Part shown: positions 23,843 to 32,167 of the stretch, one piece after another
Numbering within the stretch: the stretch's first letter is position 1
Layout of the letters: every line of letters begins with the position of its first letter
Origin: Saprospiraceae bacterium
GTDB lineage: Bacteria > Bacteroidota > Bacteroidia > Chitinophagales > Saprospiraceae
Direction: 5' to 3'
Assembly (NCBI GenBank): GCA_021738725.1
Contig: JAIPBE010000001.1
Span: 186,001 to 250,000, forward strand
DNA length: 64,000 nucleotides
The notes under the pieces: model-generated
Told to the model about the DNA's origin: nothing
Databases searched by the model: none
Seen by the model: only the letters and a program-made list of their open reading frames with translations
Position numbers and translations under genes: made by a program

Positions 23843-24571
23843 CTAGAAATCGCGATTTTTTAAGAGAATATTTACATCTGACGCCACCTTGGCCTGGATC
23901 AAGTTGAGGAATTGTATCGTCTCTGCTGTGACACTTTCCAGCGCCGCCTGAATATCCCATGCGGCTCGGTTTCGTGGTTCGATTGCATTGGAGATACCTC
24001 TCAGACAGATGAATGGAATATCTTCTCCAAGAGCCACTTGAAACACCGCCGCCCCTTCCATACTCTCCAGGTCATATTCGTACCGTATACCCATCTCCTC
24101 GATTGTCTTTCTTGAACCAGGTATGGTGTTAACCGTGATCGCTGTGGCAGCCGGAAGGTCCAGATCCGATCCCACGGGATACTTCGGGCGTAATGATCGA
24201 TTCGTCCACATGGAGTGATCTCCATCCCATAGCTTGAGCTTGAACATATCCAGGAATCCCCCGTCTGCGGTTTCTGCACCAATATCCGCAAAGCGCTCTT
24301 CTGCGACACGCACACATTGGCCGATCGAAAAACGCCCGGGTTGAGCGCCGGAAATGCCGATGTGGATCAACAGATCCGGAGGATCAAGTACCAGTGTCTT
24401 TCCCAATTGATAGGTGGTCATCGGGATGCCGGCGCCGGTGACCATACCGCGGATGGAAAGCCCGTTCCATCCGTGCCAATCTACGTCAGCAGGGAAAGGG
24501 AGCTCCAGCTGATCAAACAGAGGCTTCAATTCCAGTAAAGTGGCAGCCGCGATCAGGATGCGTTGGCTCAT
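23843..24571 (-). CDS. mqnB: Futalosine hydrolase (MqnB-like)
   Basis: 242-residue PNP/UDP phosphorylase-fold nucleosidase. The central IHIGISGAQPGRFSIGQ loop, the catalytic ESMEGAAVFQVAL segment and the RGISNAIEPRNRAAWDI region match Bacteroidota futalosine hydrolases, which release hypoxanthine from futalosine in the alternative menaquinone pathway. MTA/SAH nucleosidase is the main alternative, but the EPRNRxAW element favours MqnB. The ATG at 24571 overlaps the stop of the upstream gene by 4 bases; an earlier start would lie entirely inside that gene. The menaquinone methyltransferase UbiE is encoded at 42749 in the same window. Confidence 0.82.
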   Translation of the reverse strand: MSQRILIAAATLLELKPLFDQLELPFPADVDWHGWNGLSIRGMVTGAGIPMTTYQLGKTLVLDPPDLLIHIGISGAQPGRFSIGQCVRVAEERFADIGAETADGGFLDMFKLKLWDGDHSMWTNRSLRPKYPVGSDLDLPAATAITVNTIPGSRKTIEEMGIRYEYDLESMEGAAVFQVALGEDIPFICLRGISNAIEPRNRAAWDIQAALESVTAETIQFLNLIQAKVASDVNILLKNRDF

Positions 24572-25383
24572 GGCTGAGAAAAGCGATAACGAAATCCGGC
24601 TGAAGGCGTGAAGCCGAGATAGGCATGATGACCCGCTGCGACATCCAGCGACCATCTGGACTGCCATTGATAGCCCAGACCGGCAGTAAATCCATTGTTG
24701 AGGGATTGATATCCGATGCGCACCGGAAGTTGTGGTAGCGGACGGTAGGTGATGCCCACCCGGATATCACTCTGAAAGTCGGCTTCCTGAAGCCACTCTG
24801 TTGATAGTGTTACTGACTCGGAGAGCGCATAACTCAACGTTGCCTGGTAATACACCGGTAGATCCTCTGTTCCGGAGGTGGCGATCGAAAAAGGATATCG
24901 TAGGATAACGCCCAGATCCAATCCTGATAGGATGGGGAAGACCAGGCCTCCTGTGATTCCCATGGCATAGGTATGCCCATAGTCGGCCAGATCCAGATAA
25001 TACAGGTCCATCCCGATACCAGCGAAGAGTCGGTTCCAGAGTTTATGACCGAAAGACAGATGAGTAGAAATGGCTCGATAGCCGTTGACACCGGAATAGC
25101 CGATGCCTGCCCCCACCGCACCGGACCCTGCCTGAACAGCGGCATGCGCATAGGTAATGGCAAGGTCATTCAAACCAAATGGCTGGACCAGAAAGGCGCC
25201 TGCTTCAGCCGTTTTTAAAGCACCGAGAATAGCGGGATTCCCCAAAGGTTGGTACCGACTCCGATCCAGAGACTGGATCCCCCCCTGGCCAATACTGGCC
25301 GGGTCATAGGATCGGGGAATGCCCAATTGTCCGAAGGCTGATTCAAACAGGAATATGAACAGGAGTAGGAGAATCGCACGCAT
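24568..25383 (-). CDS. PorV/PorQ-like outer-membrane beta-barrel protein
   Basis: 271-residue exported protein with a clear signal peptide (residues 1-18, ending at FESAFGQ). The rest alternates polar and hydrophobic residues in beta-strand fashion, with NPAILGALKTAEAGAFLVQPFGL near the N-terminus as in FadL/PorV-type Bacteroidota barrels and a terminal aromatic strand GFRYRF. PorV and PorQ act in type IX secretion; this protein might instead be a general barrel. The ATG at 25383 gives the signal peptide. It is translationally coupled to mqnB. Confidence 0.7.
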   Translation of the reverse strand: MRAILLLLFIFLFESAFGQLGIPRSYDPASIGQGGIQSLDRSRYQPLGNPAILGALKTAEAGAFLVQPFGLNDLAITYAHAAVQAGSGAVGAGIGYSGVNGYRAISTHLSFGHKLWNRLFAGIGMDLYYLDLADYGHTYAMGITGGLVFPILSGLDLGVILRYPFSIATSGTEDLPVYYQATLSYALSESVTLSTEWLQEADFQSDIRVGITYRPLPQLPVRIGYQSLNNGFTAGLGYQWQSRWSLDVAAGHHAYLGFTPSAGFRYRFSQP

Positions 25384-25427
25384 GGATTCAAAGATACCAA
25401 GACCATTGGTTTCCATAGCAATCCAGT

Positions 25428-25577
25428 ATGTTTGCACAGATGGCAAAGTTTCGCTCCAACCACAACAAAGTATCGGGTGTCGGAAAGGCACGAATGTTTA
25501 TTTGGATCATCGCTATGGTGGCCATGATCCTGATGATCTGGTATTGGATGCAGAGTATGCAATCTGCCAGCGCCTAA
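25428..25577 (+). CDS. Small single-pass membrane protein (49 residues)
   Basis: A short reading frame runs from ATG 25428 to TAA 25577. The product has a basic N-terminal part with KFRSNHNKVSGVGKAR and one Met/Ile/Trp-rich hydrophobic helix (about residues 23-42), so it should insert in the inner membrane with the N-terminus inside. A second ATG at 25440 would shorten it by four residues. It lies 13 bases ahead of the HerA-like ATPase gene and may be cotranscribed. I do not recognise the family; small size leaves room for error. Confidence 0.5.
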   Translation: MFAQMAKFRSNHNKVSGVGKARMFIWIIAMVAMILMIWYWMQSMQSASA

Positions 25578-25590
25578 ACTGTAACTGATC

Positions 25591-27132
25591 ATGAGCAAAG
25601 AATTAACATTCATCAAGGAGATCCAATCCGGATATACCTTTAAAGGTGAGTCAATTGTCCTTGGTGGCGCCATGCTCGATGCAGTCGCTCTTCAGGACAC
25701 GTTGGTCAGTATTCCATTGAAAACCATGAATCGTCATGGATTGATCAGTGGCGCTACAGGAACAGGGAAGACAAAGACACTTCAGATCCTCGCAGAGCAG
25801 TTATCGGCCCATTCGGTTCCGGTTCTACTCATGGATATCAAAGGAGACCTGAGTGGTATAGCAACTCCCAATGAGGGGCATCCAAAAATTGATGAACGCC
25901 ATGCACGGATCGGCTTGCCCTTTATTCCGGGGTCAAGTCCAGTTGAATTTCTGACGCTTTCCGGAGAAAAAGGTGTTCGATTGCGAGCTACTGTTGCTGA
26001 GTTTGGCCCTGTTTTATTTTCGAAGATTCTCGCATTGAACGATACTCAGGCGGGAATCATGGCGGTTATTTTCAAATATTGTGAGGATAAAGAGCTGCCG
26101 CTTCTCGACCTGGAAGATGTCAAACAGGTGATGTTGTATCTCTCCGACGAAGGAAAAGAGGAGTTACAAAAGATCTACGGTCTGATCTCTACTTCCTCTG
26201 TCGGAGCGATCATGCGCAAGATCGTCGAACTGGAACAGCAGGATGCCCAACGATTTTTTGGTGAACCTTCATTTGAAGTAGATGACCTGTTGCGTTTGAA
26301 CAAGGATGGGAAAGGGATTATTTCCATCCTTCGGCTCACGGATATTCAGGATCGCCCCAAGCTGTTCAGCACCTTTATGCTCCAGATATTAGCCGAAATC
26401 TATTCGACGTTCCCGGAAGAAGGTGATTCGGATCTACCCAAACTGGTCATGTTCATTGATGAGGCCCACCTGATTTTTGCTGAAGCCAGCAATGCTCTGC
26501 ATGACCAGATAGAGACCATGATCAAGCTCATCCGATCCAAAGGGGTAGGTATCTTCTTCGTGACGCAGAATCCTGCCGATATACCGGATGATGTGCTCGG
26601 CCAATTAGGTTTAAAGATCCAACATGCACTGAGGGCCTTTACAGCAAAAGACCGGCGGGCGATCAAGCTGGCTGCTGAAAATTATCCCTTGACAACTTAC
26701 TATCAAACAGAACAGCTGCTGACAGAGATGGGCATAGGGGAGGCCTTCATTTCAGCATTGAACGAAAAAGGCATTCCCACCCCCCTCGTACATACCCTGC
26801 TGAGAGCGCCTCAGTCACGTATGGATATTTTGTCAGAAGAGGAGATTGACCAGGTCAACCGGCACTCTGTCCTGATCCACAAGTACAACCGAGATATTGA
26901 TCGGGATAGTGCTCATGAGATTCTGGAAGAGAAGATGAAAATTGCTCGAACTGAAGAACACAAGGAGGTAACCAAACAAACCTCACGTCGCAGCGGGCGA
27001 AAGGAAAAGAGTTTCCTGCAGGAATTTTTTAGCAATACCACCACCCGGCAGATCGGGCGCACTGTAGCTCGAGAAGTGACAAGGGGAATTCTGGGTGTGC
27101 TTGGCTTGGGTGGATCTACACGAAAAAGATAA
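25591..27132 (+). CDS. HerA-like ATPase, DUF853/YjgR family
   Basis: 513-residue P-loop ATPase of the FtsK/HerA class. Walker A is GATGTGKTKTLQ near residue 54, the DIKGDLSG motif follows near 80, Walker B is LVMFIDEAHLIF near 287, and the sensor segment FVTQNPADIPDDVLGQLG is close behind. The C-terminal ~50 residues are basic (KQTSRRSGRKEK) and end in a Gly-rich tail. YjgR/DUF853 proteins are of unknown role and are thought to be DNA- or protein-translocating hexameric motors. No nuclease partner such as NurA is next to it, which argues against a HerA-NurA repair unit. Confidence 0.88.
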   Translation: MSKELTFIKEIQSGYTFKGESIVLGGAMLDAVALQDTLVSIPLKTMNRHGLISGATGTGKTKTLQILAEQLSAHSVPVLLMDIKGDLSGIATPNEGHPKIDERHARIGLPFIPGSSPVEFLTLSGEKGVRLRATVAEFGPVLFSKILALNDTQAGIMAVIFKYCEDKELPLLDLEDVKQVMLYLSDEGKEELQKIYGLISTSSVGAIMRKIVELEQQDAQRFFGEPSFEVDDLLRLNKDGKGIISILRLTDIQDRPKLFSTFMLQILAEIYSTFPEEGDSDLPKLVMFIDEAHLIFAEASNALHDQIETMIKLIRSKGVGIFFVTQNPADIPDDVLGQLGLKIQHALRAFTAKDRRAIKLAAENYPLTTYYQTEQLLTEMGIGEAFISALNEKGIPTPLVHTLLRAPQSRMDILSEEEIDQVNRHSVLIHKYNRDIDRDSAHEILEEKMKIARTEEHKEVTKQTSRRSGRKEKSFLQEFFSNTTTRQIGRTVAREVTRGILGVLGLGGSTRKR

Positions 27133-27168
27133 TGAAAGACATTAAGTAAAGTGTCTTAACAGATTGAT

Positions 27169-27729
27169 CTATCGATTTTTATTGTCATTCACAGGTTGAC
27201 CGATGTGATCATTTTTATATTGCATGGTAAACCGATCCCAGGGTGTTCTCCTGAAGTAGTCATCCGCAAAATACATGAGGATCATCTGGAAGTCATATGG
27301 ATTCTGATATCCGGGTATGGGCTGGATCACATTCAGATTCTCGTCCAGAAACACGATGGTTGGATAACTGAGTCGACCACGCATCAATTCGGCAGCGAGT
27401 TCATGATAGCCTCTTTTCCCGTTGCGCACATAGCTGTATGTTTTGCCGTTGAATTCGATATCCTCGGCATACTCTGCATCAAACTTGACAGCGATATATC
27501 GGTCATTGACATAATTGACCACGTCATCCTGATGGAAAGTTTTCTGATCCATGACACGACACCACCCGCACCATTGGGTGTAGATATCGATCATGATCTT
27601 CTTATTTTCTAGCCTGGCTTGTTCGACGGCTTCTGGGAAATCGACCCAATGGATCTCAGTCTGTGCGGTCACACCAGAGTAGTGTACCATCAGGCAAGTC
27701 AATAAAAGATATTTCAGCACAGGTTTCAT
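27169..27729 (-). CDS. Exported thioredoxin-fold protein with WCGWC motif
   Basis: 186-residue protein with a signal peptide (about residues 1-23, ending TAQ) and a thioredoxin-like domain: KKIMIDIYTQWCGWCRVMDQKTF carries the CGWC redox motif, and SYPTIVFLDE is the cis-Pro loop. Proteins of this type (DUF255/thioredoxin_7-like) reduce or isomerise disulfides in the periplasm of Bacteroidota. The ATG at 27729 is selected because it directly precedes the hydrophobic signal. It is a single-gene unit between the HerA-like gene (convergent) and ribD. Confidence 0.82.
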   Translation of the reverse strand: MKPVLKYLLLTCLMVHYSGVTAQTEIHWVDFPEAVEQARLENKKIMIDIYTQWCGWCRVMDQKTFHQDDVVNYVNDRYIAVKFDAEYAEDIEFNGKTYSYVRNGKRGYHELAAELMRGRLSYPTIVFLDENLNVIQPIPGYQNPYDFQMILMYFADDYFRRTPWDRFTMQYKNDHIGQPVNDNKNR

Positions 27730-27824
27730 TAGAGCAAAGTAACAATGGAATAACCTCAACACCAAACACTCTTTCCATTGAGATGGAGCCTTTAATAAAA
27801 GATTAACGATTCGGAATGAGGTCT

Positions 27825-28883
27825 TTAGGAGTTATAGCGTGAATGTCGGAACCAACTGAATTCATTCGTCCCGAGAGAGAAGTGATCTTCCGGGTTGGCA
27901 AACCCGCCCGGGGCAGGTGTTCCCTGTCCGAGATACTGATCGGTGGAGGAAAGAATAGCTTCATCCCATAGATCCGCGTCCAGAAAAGATTGGATAATAG
28001 TGGCCCCACCTTCGACGAGGATACTGCTCAAACCATTTTCCGCCAGCAGAGCCAGTATACCTTTTAGGCCGGCAGCAGGTTGGACTTCTTTTATTTTTAC
28101 ATGAACGGGCCAATTTCCTGCTTTGGAGGGTGAAACTTCTCGAATGATCCACGTTTCAGTCGGTCCCTTGAAGATGGCCAGTTCTGGATGGAGCCGATGA
28201 TGGAGATCAGGAATAATGCGGATCGGGCTCTTCCCCCAAAAAAGCCGGTTGGTCAGTCGAGGATCATCGATCAACGCTGTGCGCGTTCCGATCAGAATAC
28301 CATCGACGCGATTCCGGAGACGATGGACCAGGCGCCAGGAGGGAGCGTTGCTCAAATTGACCTGCCCGGATTCCCGGCCGATGAATCCATCTCGACTGAT
28401 GGCCAGTTTCAATATGACGTATGGCCTCTTTTCCGTCATGTATGTGTTCCGGATCTGCGCCTGGTATGATCCCTGTGCAGGGAGAACGTCTGTAATCACT
28501 TCCACACCCTTGGACCGGAGGATATGCACACCTTTCCCATTGACCCCTGGACTCTGATCAATGCTGCTGATGACGACTCGTTGAATGCCGGATTTCAGAA
28601 TGAGGTCAGTACAAGGTGGGGTCCGACCATATACACAACACGGCTCGAGAGTGACATAAAGTGTGGCCTGGGAAATCAATTCCTGGTGTTCCGGACGAAC
28701 AGATCGCAAAGCATTTACTTCTGCATGAGCCTGCCCGTGAACAGAATGGTATCCTTCGCCAATGATCTGACCCTGAAACACTAAAACGGCTCCCACACCC
28801 GGATTCGGAGACGTGTCGCCTTCGGCGAGGCGGGCCAGGTCGAGAGCCCGTTGCATGAATTGTTCGTGAATGTCTTGTGTCAT
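27825..28883 (-). CDS. ribD: Bifunctional riboflavin biosynthesis deaminase/reductase
   Basis: 352-residue RibD. The N-terminal deaminase has HAEVNALRS and the zinc motif EPCCVYGRTPPC; the C-terminal reductase begins near YVILKLAISRDGFIG and keeps the ILVEGGATIIQSFLD substrate/NADPH segment. It converts the GTP cyclohydrolase II product to 5-amino-6-ribitylamino-uracil phosphate in two steps. The ATG at 28883 gives the usual N-terminus; the longer frame would start inside the divergent gene. It lies 14 kb from the stand-alone ribA and no other rib gene is in the window. Confidence 0.95.
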   Translation of the reverse strand: MTQDIHEQFMQRALDLARLAEGDTSPNPGVGAVLVFQGQIIGEGYHSVHGQAHAEVNALRSVRPEHQELISQATLYVTLEPCCVYGRTPPCTDLILKSGIQRVVISSIDQSPGVNGKGVHILRSKGVEVITDVLPAQGSYQAQIRNTYMTEKRPYVILKLAISRDGFIGRESGQVNLSNAPSWRLVHRLRNRVDGILIGTRTALIDDPRLTNRLFWGKSPIRIIPDLHHRLHPELAIFKGPTETWIIREVSPSKAGNWPVHVKIKEVQPAAGLKGILALLAENGLSSILVEGGATIIQSFLDADLWDEAILSSTDQYLGQGTPAPGGFANPEDHFSLGTNEFSWFRHSRYNS

Positions 28884-28943
28884 GATTGTCTGGAGACAAG
28901 GGCAATATCGGGATAATTCTCTTCCTCCTTGCCGGGGATGCCC

Positions 28944-28951
28944 TACATTTG
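28944..28951 (+). promoter_or_regulatory. -7 element for the HNH/AP2 gene
   Basis: TACATTTG fits TAnnTTTG. It lies 23 bases before the GTG at 28975 and downstream of earlier in-frame ATG codons, which supports the GTG start. No good -33 element at standard spacing. Confidence 0.5.
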
Positions 28952-28974
28952 GCGCTGAAATAGATGCACTGACT

Positions 28975-29544
28975 GTGTTATATAAGATAAAACTCAACAA
29001 TAGCGATGATCTGGTGCTGGTCGATGGCCATGTTTATGAGCATCTGGCTACAGATCCATTCTTGAGTGAGATCGGTCTGTTGGATGGTTTACGAAAACAC
29101 TCAGGGGGAGGTGTCGTATTCCAGAAATTGTGGCGACAACCAGGGGGGAAAGCTACTACCAGGACAATTTATCTCCACCGGTATATCGCCGAACGATTTC
29201 TGACTCACGTGGATGTACCCGGTGAGAAGGAGGTCGTCCGCTGTAAAAATGGCAACAAGCTTGATTGTCGGCTCGAAAATCTTTTCTGGTCTACACGAGC
29301 CGAATCAGCCAGGCTTCGAAAAACCAGGAATAGATCAGGTTTTAAAGGGGTGTATCGAGAATACAACAAGTATAGAGCTGTCATCTCGGTTGACCAGAAA
29401 AATATCCATCTGGGCATGTTTGAAACGCCAGTGGAAGCGTCGAAGGCCTATCGGAAAAAGGCCTCCGAGTTATTGGGTTTGATCGGTAAACAGCAGACTG
29501 AACAGGTGAGTGTCAAACCACAAGCTTCAGAATTCAAAGAGTAA
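28975..29544 (+). CDS. HNH endonuclease-like protein with AP2 DNA-binding domain
   Basis: About 189 residues if started at GTG 28975. The middle part has RTIYLHRYIAERFL, then DVPGEKEVVRCKNGNKLDC and RLENLFWSTRAES, the arrangement of HNH/NUMOD-like homing nucleases, although the third catalytic His/Asn positions are degenerate. The C-terminal part RSGFKGVYREYNKYRAVI...NIHLGMFETPVEASKAY is an AP2/ERF-type DNA-binding domain. It stands alone between ribD and accD with no intron or intein nearby, so it may be a domesticated regulator rather than an active homing enzyme. The start is uncertain; ATG 28870 or 28882 would overlap ribD. Confidence 0.75.
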   Translation: MLYKIKLNNSDDLVLVDGHVYEHLATDPFLSEIGLLDGLRKHSGGGVVFQKLWRQPGGKATTRTIYLHRYIAERFLTHVDVPGEKEVVRCKNGNKLDCRLENLFWSTRAESARLRKTRNRSGFKGVYREYNKYRAVISVDQKNIHLGMFETPVEASKAYRKKASELLGLIGKQQTEQVSVKPQASEFKE

Positions 29545-29566
29545 TCAACTTGCTATCAGAAATTAG

Positions 29567-29574
29567 TAAATTTG
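29567..29574 (+). promoter_or_regulatory. -7 element for accD
   Basis: TAAATTTG matches TAnnTTTG and is 28 bases before the accD ATG. The nearest TTG (29550-29552) is too close for a standard -33 element. Confidence 0.45.
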
Positions 29575-29602
29575 TTCTAATTGCTAACTATCAGGCGACT
29601 AT

Positions 29603-30454
29603 ATGGGATGGTTTAAACGATTAAAAGAGGGAATTACTACGGCTACAAAGCATAAGAAAGAAGCACCAGATGGTGTCTGGTACAAGTGTGATGTATGCAA
29701 GGAGGCTTCCACAATGAAGGAGATGAAGGAGAACCTTTTTCTCTGTCCACATTGTGATGCCCATACCCGTATCGGGTCTTACGACTATTTCGATTTGCTG
29801 TATGATGGCAAGTACGAAGTTTTGTTTGATAACCTGACCGCTCTCGATACATTGGAATTTGTGGATATCAAGCCCTACACACAGCGACTGGAAGAGGCCG
29901 TTCTGAAGACAGGTTTGAAAGAAGCAATGTCTGTTGCAGAAGGCAAGATCAACAAACGCCCCCTGGTGATTGCAGCCATGGATTTTCGCTTTATTGGCGG
30001 TTCCATGGGAGCAGTGGTCGGCGAAAAGATCGCGAAATCAGTAGATCATTGCATCGAACATCAGATTCCCCTGTTGATCATTTCCAAATCGGGTGGAGCG
30101 AGGATGATGGAGTCCGCTTTCTCCTTGATGCAAATGGCGAAGACTTCAGCAAAGTTGTCCCAGCTCGCTGCCGCCAAATTGCCATATTTATCGTTGATGA
30201 CCGATCCTACAACAGGTGGTGTGACCGCTTCATTTGCAATGTTGGGTGATATTAACATGGCCGAACCAGGTGCCTTGATCGGATTCGCCGGTCCAAGGGT
30301 CATTCGCGAGACAATCAAGCAGGACCTCCCGGATGGATTTCAGAATTCAGAATTTTTGATGGAACACGGGTTTATGGACTTTATCGTCCATCGGAAGGAT
30401 CTGAAAGAAAAACTTTCCGATTTGCTTCTTTTATTTGGCAATGCAGCGGCCTGA
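29603..30454 (+). CDS. accD: Acetyl-CoA carboxylase carboxyltransferase beta subunit
   Basis: 283-residue AccD, which with AccA transfers the carboxyl group from biotin to acetyl-CoA to make malonyl-CoA for fatty-acid synthesis. The N-terminal four-Cys zinc ribbon (CDVC, then CPHC about 20 residues on) is intact, followed by the crotonase-like core with GGSMGAVVGEKIAK, SGGARMMES and GGVTASFAMLGD, and GFAGPRVIRETI near the acyl-CoA site. Length is normal. AccA is not in the window. Confidence 0.96.
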   Translation: MGWFKRLKEGITTATKHKKEAPDGVWYKCDVCKEASTMKEMKENLFLCPHCDAHTRIGSYDYFDLLYDGKYEVLFDNLTALDTLEFVDIKPYTQRLEEAVLKTGLKEAMSVAEGKINKRPLVIAAMDFRFIGGSMGAVVGEKIAKSVDHCIEHQIPLLIISKSGGARMMESAFSLMQMAKTSAKLSQLAAAKLPYLSLMTDPTTGGVTASFAMLGDINMAEPGALIGFAGPRVIRETIKQDLPDGFQNSEFLMEHGFMDFIVHRKDLKEKLSDLLLLFGNAAA

Positions 30455-30484
30455 TTTGAACGGTTTCTTTACTTCAGATCCATC

Positions 30485-32098
30485 TTAAAAGGAGTAACAG
30501 ACAAACACCTGGTCCAGAGGACGAAACGCCTGGAGAAGATCGTCTATCCACTGGTGTCCATATCGGGCCAACCAGGGGAGCATGTTTTCAGTTCGTTCCT
30601 GCAATTTTCCATCGGGAAAGAGACGATCATACAGTGATCTGATCTGCTGAACATCACGCTCATGCAGTTGCTTCAACCCACGAGTCATCTTGGTTTCCAG
30701 TGTTTGTAACAGTTTGTCAATTTGAACTTCAGTGGATTCGGCACTTCGCTCCAATGTCGGATCAATTGCACTGCATTTTTCCTTGACCTGAATCATGATC
30801 TTCTGGAGAGCTCGTTTTTCTTTTTCGAGATCGGCAGTCAACTCAGATTTTTCATGGACATATTCCTGAAGAAGCCTTTCCATTGGGTGAAAAGTGGATT
30901 CCAGCGATAGCCCAAGCTTAACGAGTTTTTGTTGCGTGATCTCATCGATCAATTGTGCAGAATGTCTTCGGATCAGGATCGGGTAGGGGATGGAAGCTTC
31001 TTTGAATAATGAAGACAGCTGTACCCAATAGGCCAGTTCTCCAGCCCCACCGACAAATGCGAGATTAGGAAGTATCGATTCCTGAAGCAAAGGCCGCAAA
31101 ATTACATTCGGGCTGAATCGCTCGGGATGCTGGTGCAGTTCCTGGATCATTTCTTCCCTGGACCAGGCATGCGATTTGGATACTGTACGGAAGCCTGAAT
31201 GATCATCGGATTCAATTCGATCACGCTGTTGATCAAGGAGGTAGAACAAGTTGATAGCCCTGACGTGAGCCTGCTGTTTGAATCCTGCCTGGTCGAGTTC
31301 CTCCAGAGTCTTCTCCACCACCGGCTTGCTGAAGCCGTTGGTCAATTCATCCTCGAACAGGGGTATACATACACTTTTGGCGATCGGCGAATCCATATCA
31401 ACAACCACCAAACCATGCTTGCCGAACAATTGATGCAGGAATTGGAATGTCGACCTCCCGAATCGGGTATCTTCTGTATATGCATTCTTCAAAAGTTCTA
31501 CAGCCTCTCTGCCAAAAGGCAGCGGTTGAAACAGTTCTTCCGCCTGCTGGATCAGTTCAGGAATATTTCCTTGGGGCATGCGACCCACAGGGCCACCTTC
31601 TTGCCCCGAATTCCAGGTGAGTGTTTCTGAAAACAACTGGACATGCCGGACCTCTTCATAATCATGGTCTTCACTGCCCAGGACGAAGACCGGAACCACC
31701 TGATGGCCGCCGAGCCATCCTTCTACTGCTTGTGCCAGCGAAATTGTCGTCAACGCTTTGTACAGGAAATAGAGGGTGCCACCAAAGATCAGGGGTTGAT
31801 GGGCTGTGGTAATGCTGAAGGCATTTCCCGTCGATAGTCCTTCGATATTCCGCTCCAACAGGGGATTGAGTAGAACCCCATCGTATTGGTGTTTCAGGAG
31901 TTGAGCCAACCGGACCCTGTGACGATAGTTTTGTTCTTTTTGAACGGCCGCTTCTCGAAAGCTCTCAGGACTTGCAGGCCGGGCCAGAAAAGGGATTAAT
32001 GCCGGGTCAGAAGCACAAAATCGACGATCGAAAGCCGAAAAAAATTCGAGGTCCTGAATCGGGAAGTCTCGAATGTGGTCAGATGGGGTAGTTGACAT
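30485..32098 (-). CDS. bshC: Bacillithiol biosynthesis cysteine-adding enzyme
   Basis: 537-residue BshC, which adds cysteine to glucosaminyl-malate as the last step of bacillithiol synthesis. Family features include SITTAHQPLIFGGTLYFLYK, the VPVFVLGSEDHDYEEV segment near residue 145 and NLAFVGGAGELAYWVQL near 360, with a long coiled-coil region at about 395-480. The ATG at 32098 gives the conserved N-terminus; the longer frame would run through the spacer into the divergent selU start. BshA and BshB are not here, but the bacilliredoxin-like YtxJ is encoded at 47905. Confidence 0.93.
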   Translation of the reverse strand: MSTTPSDHIRDFPIQDLEFFSAFDRRFCASDPALIPFLARPASPESFREAAVQKEQNYRHRVRLAQLLKHQYDGVLLNPLLERNIEGLSTGNAFSITTAHQPLIFGGTLYFLYKALTTISLAQAVEGWLGGHQVVPVFVLGSEDHDYEEVRHVQLFSETLTWNSGQEGGPVGRMPQGNIPELIQQAEELFQPLPFGREAVELLKNAYTEDTRFGRSTFQFLHQLFGKHGLVVVDMDSPIAKSVCIPLFEDELTNGFSKPVVEKTLEELDQAGFKQQAHVRAINLFYLLDQQRDRIESDDHSGFRTVSKSHAWSREEMIQELHQHPERFSPNVILRPLLQESILPNLAFVGGAGELAYWVQLSSLFKEASIPYPILIRRHSAQLIDEITQQKLVKLGLSLESTFHPMERLLQEYVHEKSELTADLEKEKRALQKIMIQVKEKCSAIDPTLERSAESTEVQIDKLLQTLETKMTRGLKQLHERDVQQIRSLYDRLFPDGKLQERTENMLPWLARYGHQWIDDLLQAFRPLDQVFVCYSF

Positions 32099-32167
32099 GG
32101 ATGTAAAAATGCAAAGAACCACTTGATTGTTCAGCTCTGCCCCATTTGCTTGCTGTACCTTTGGCTC

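Noticed and set aside
27136-27157. Hairpin AAGACA/TGTCTT after the HerA-like gene as a terminator
   Set aside because: The stem is only six to eight bases and no T-run follows on either strand.
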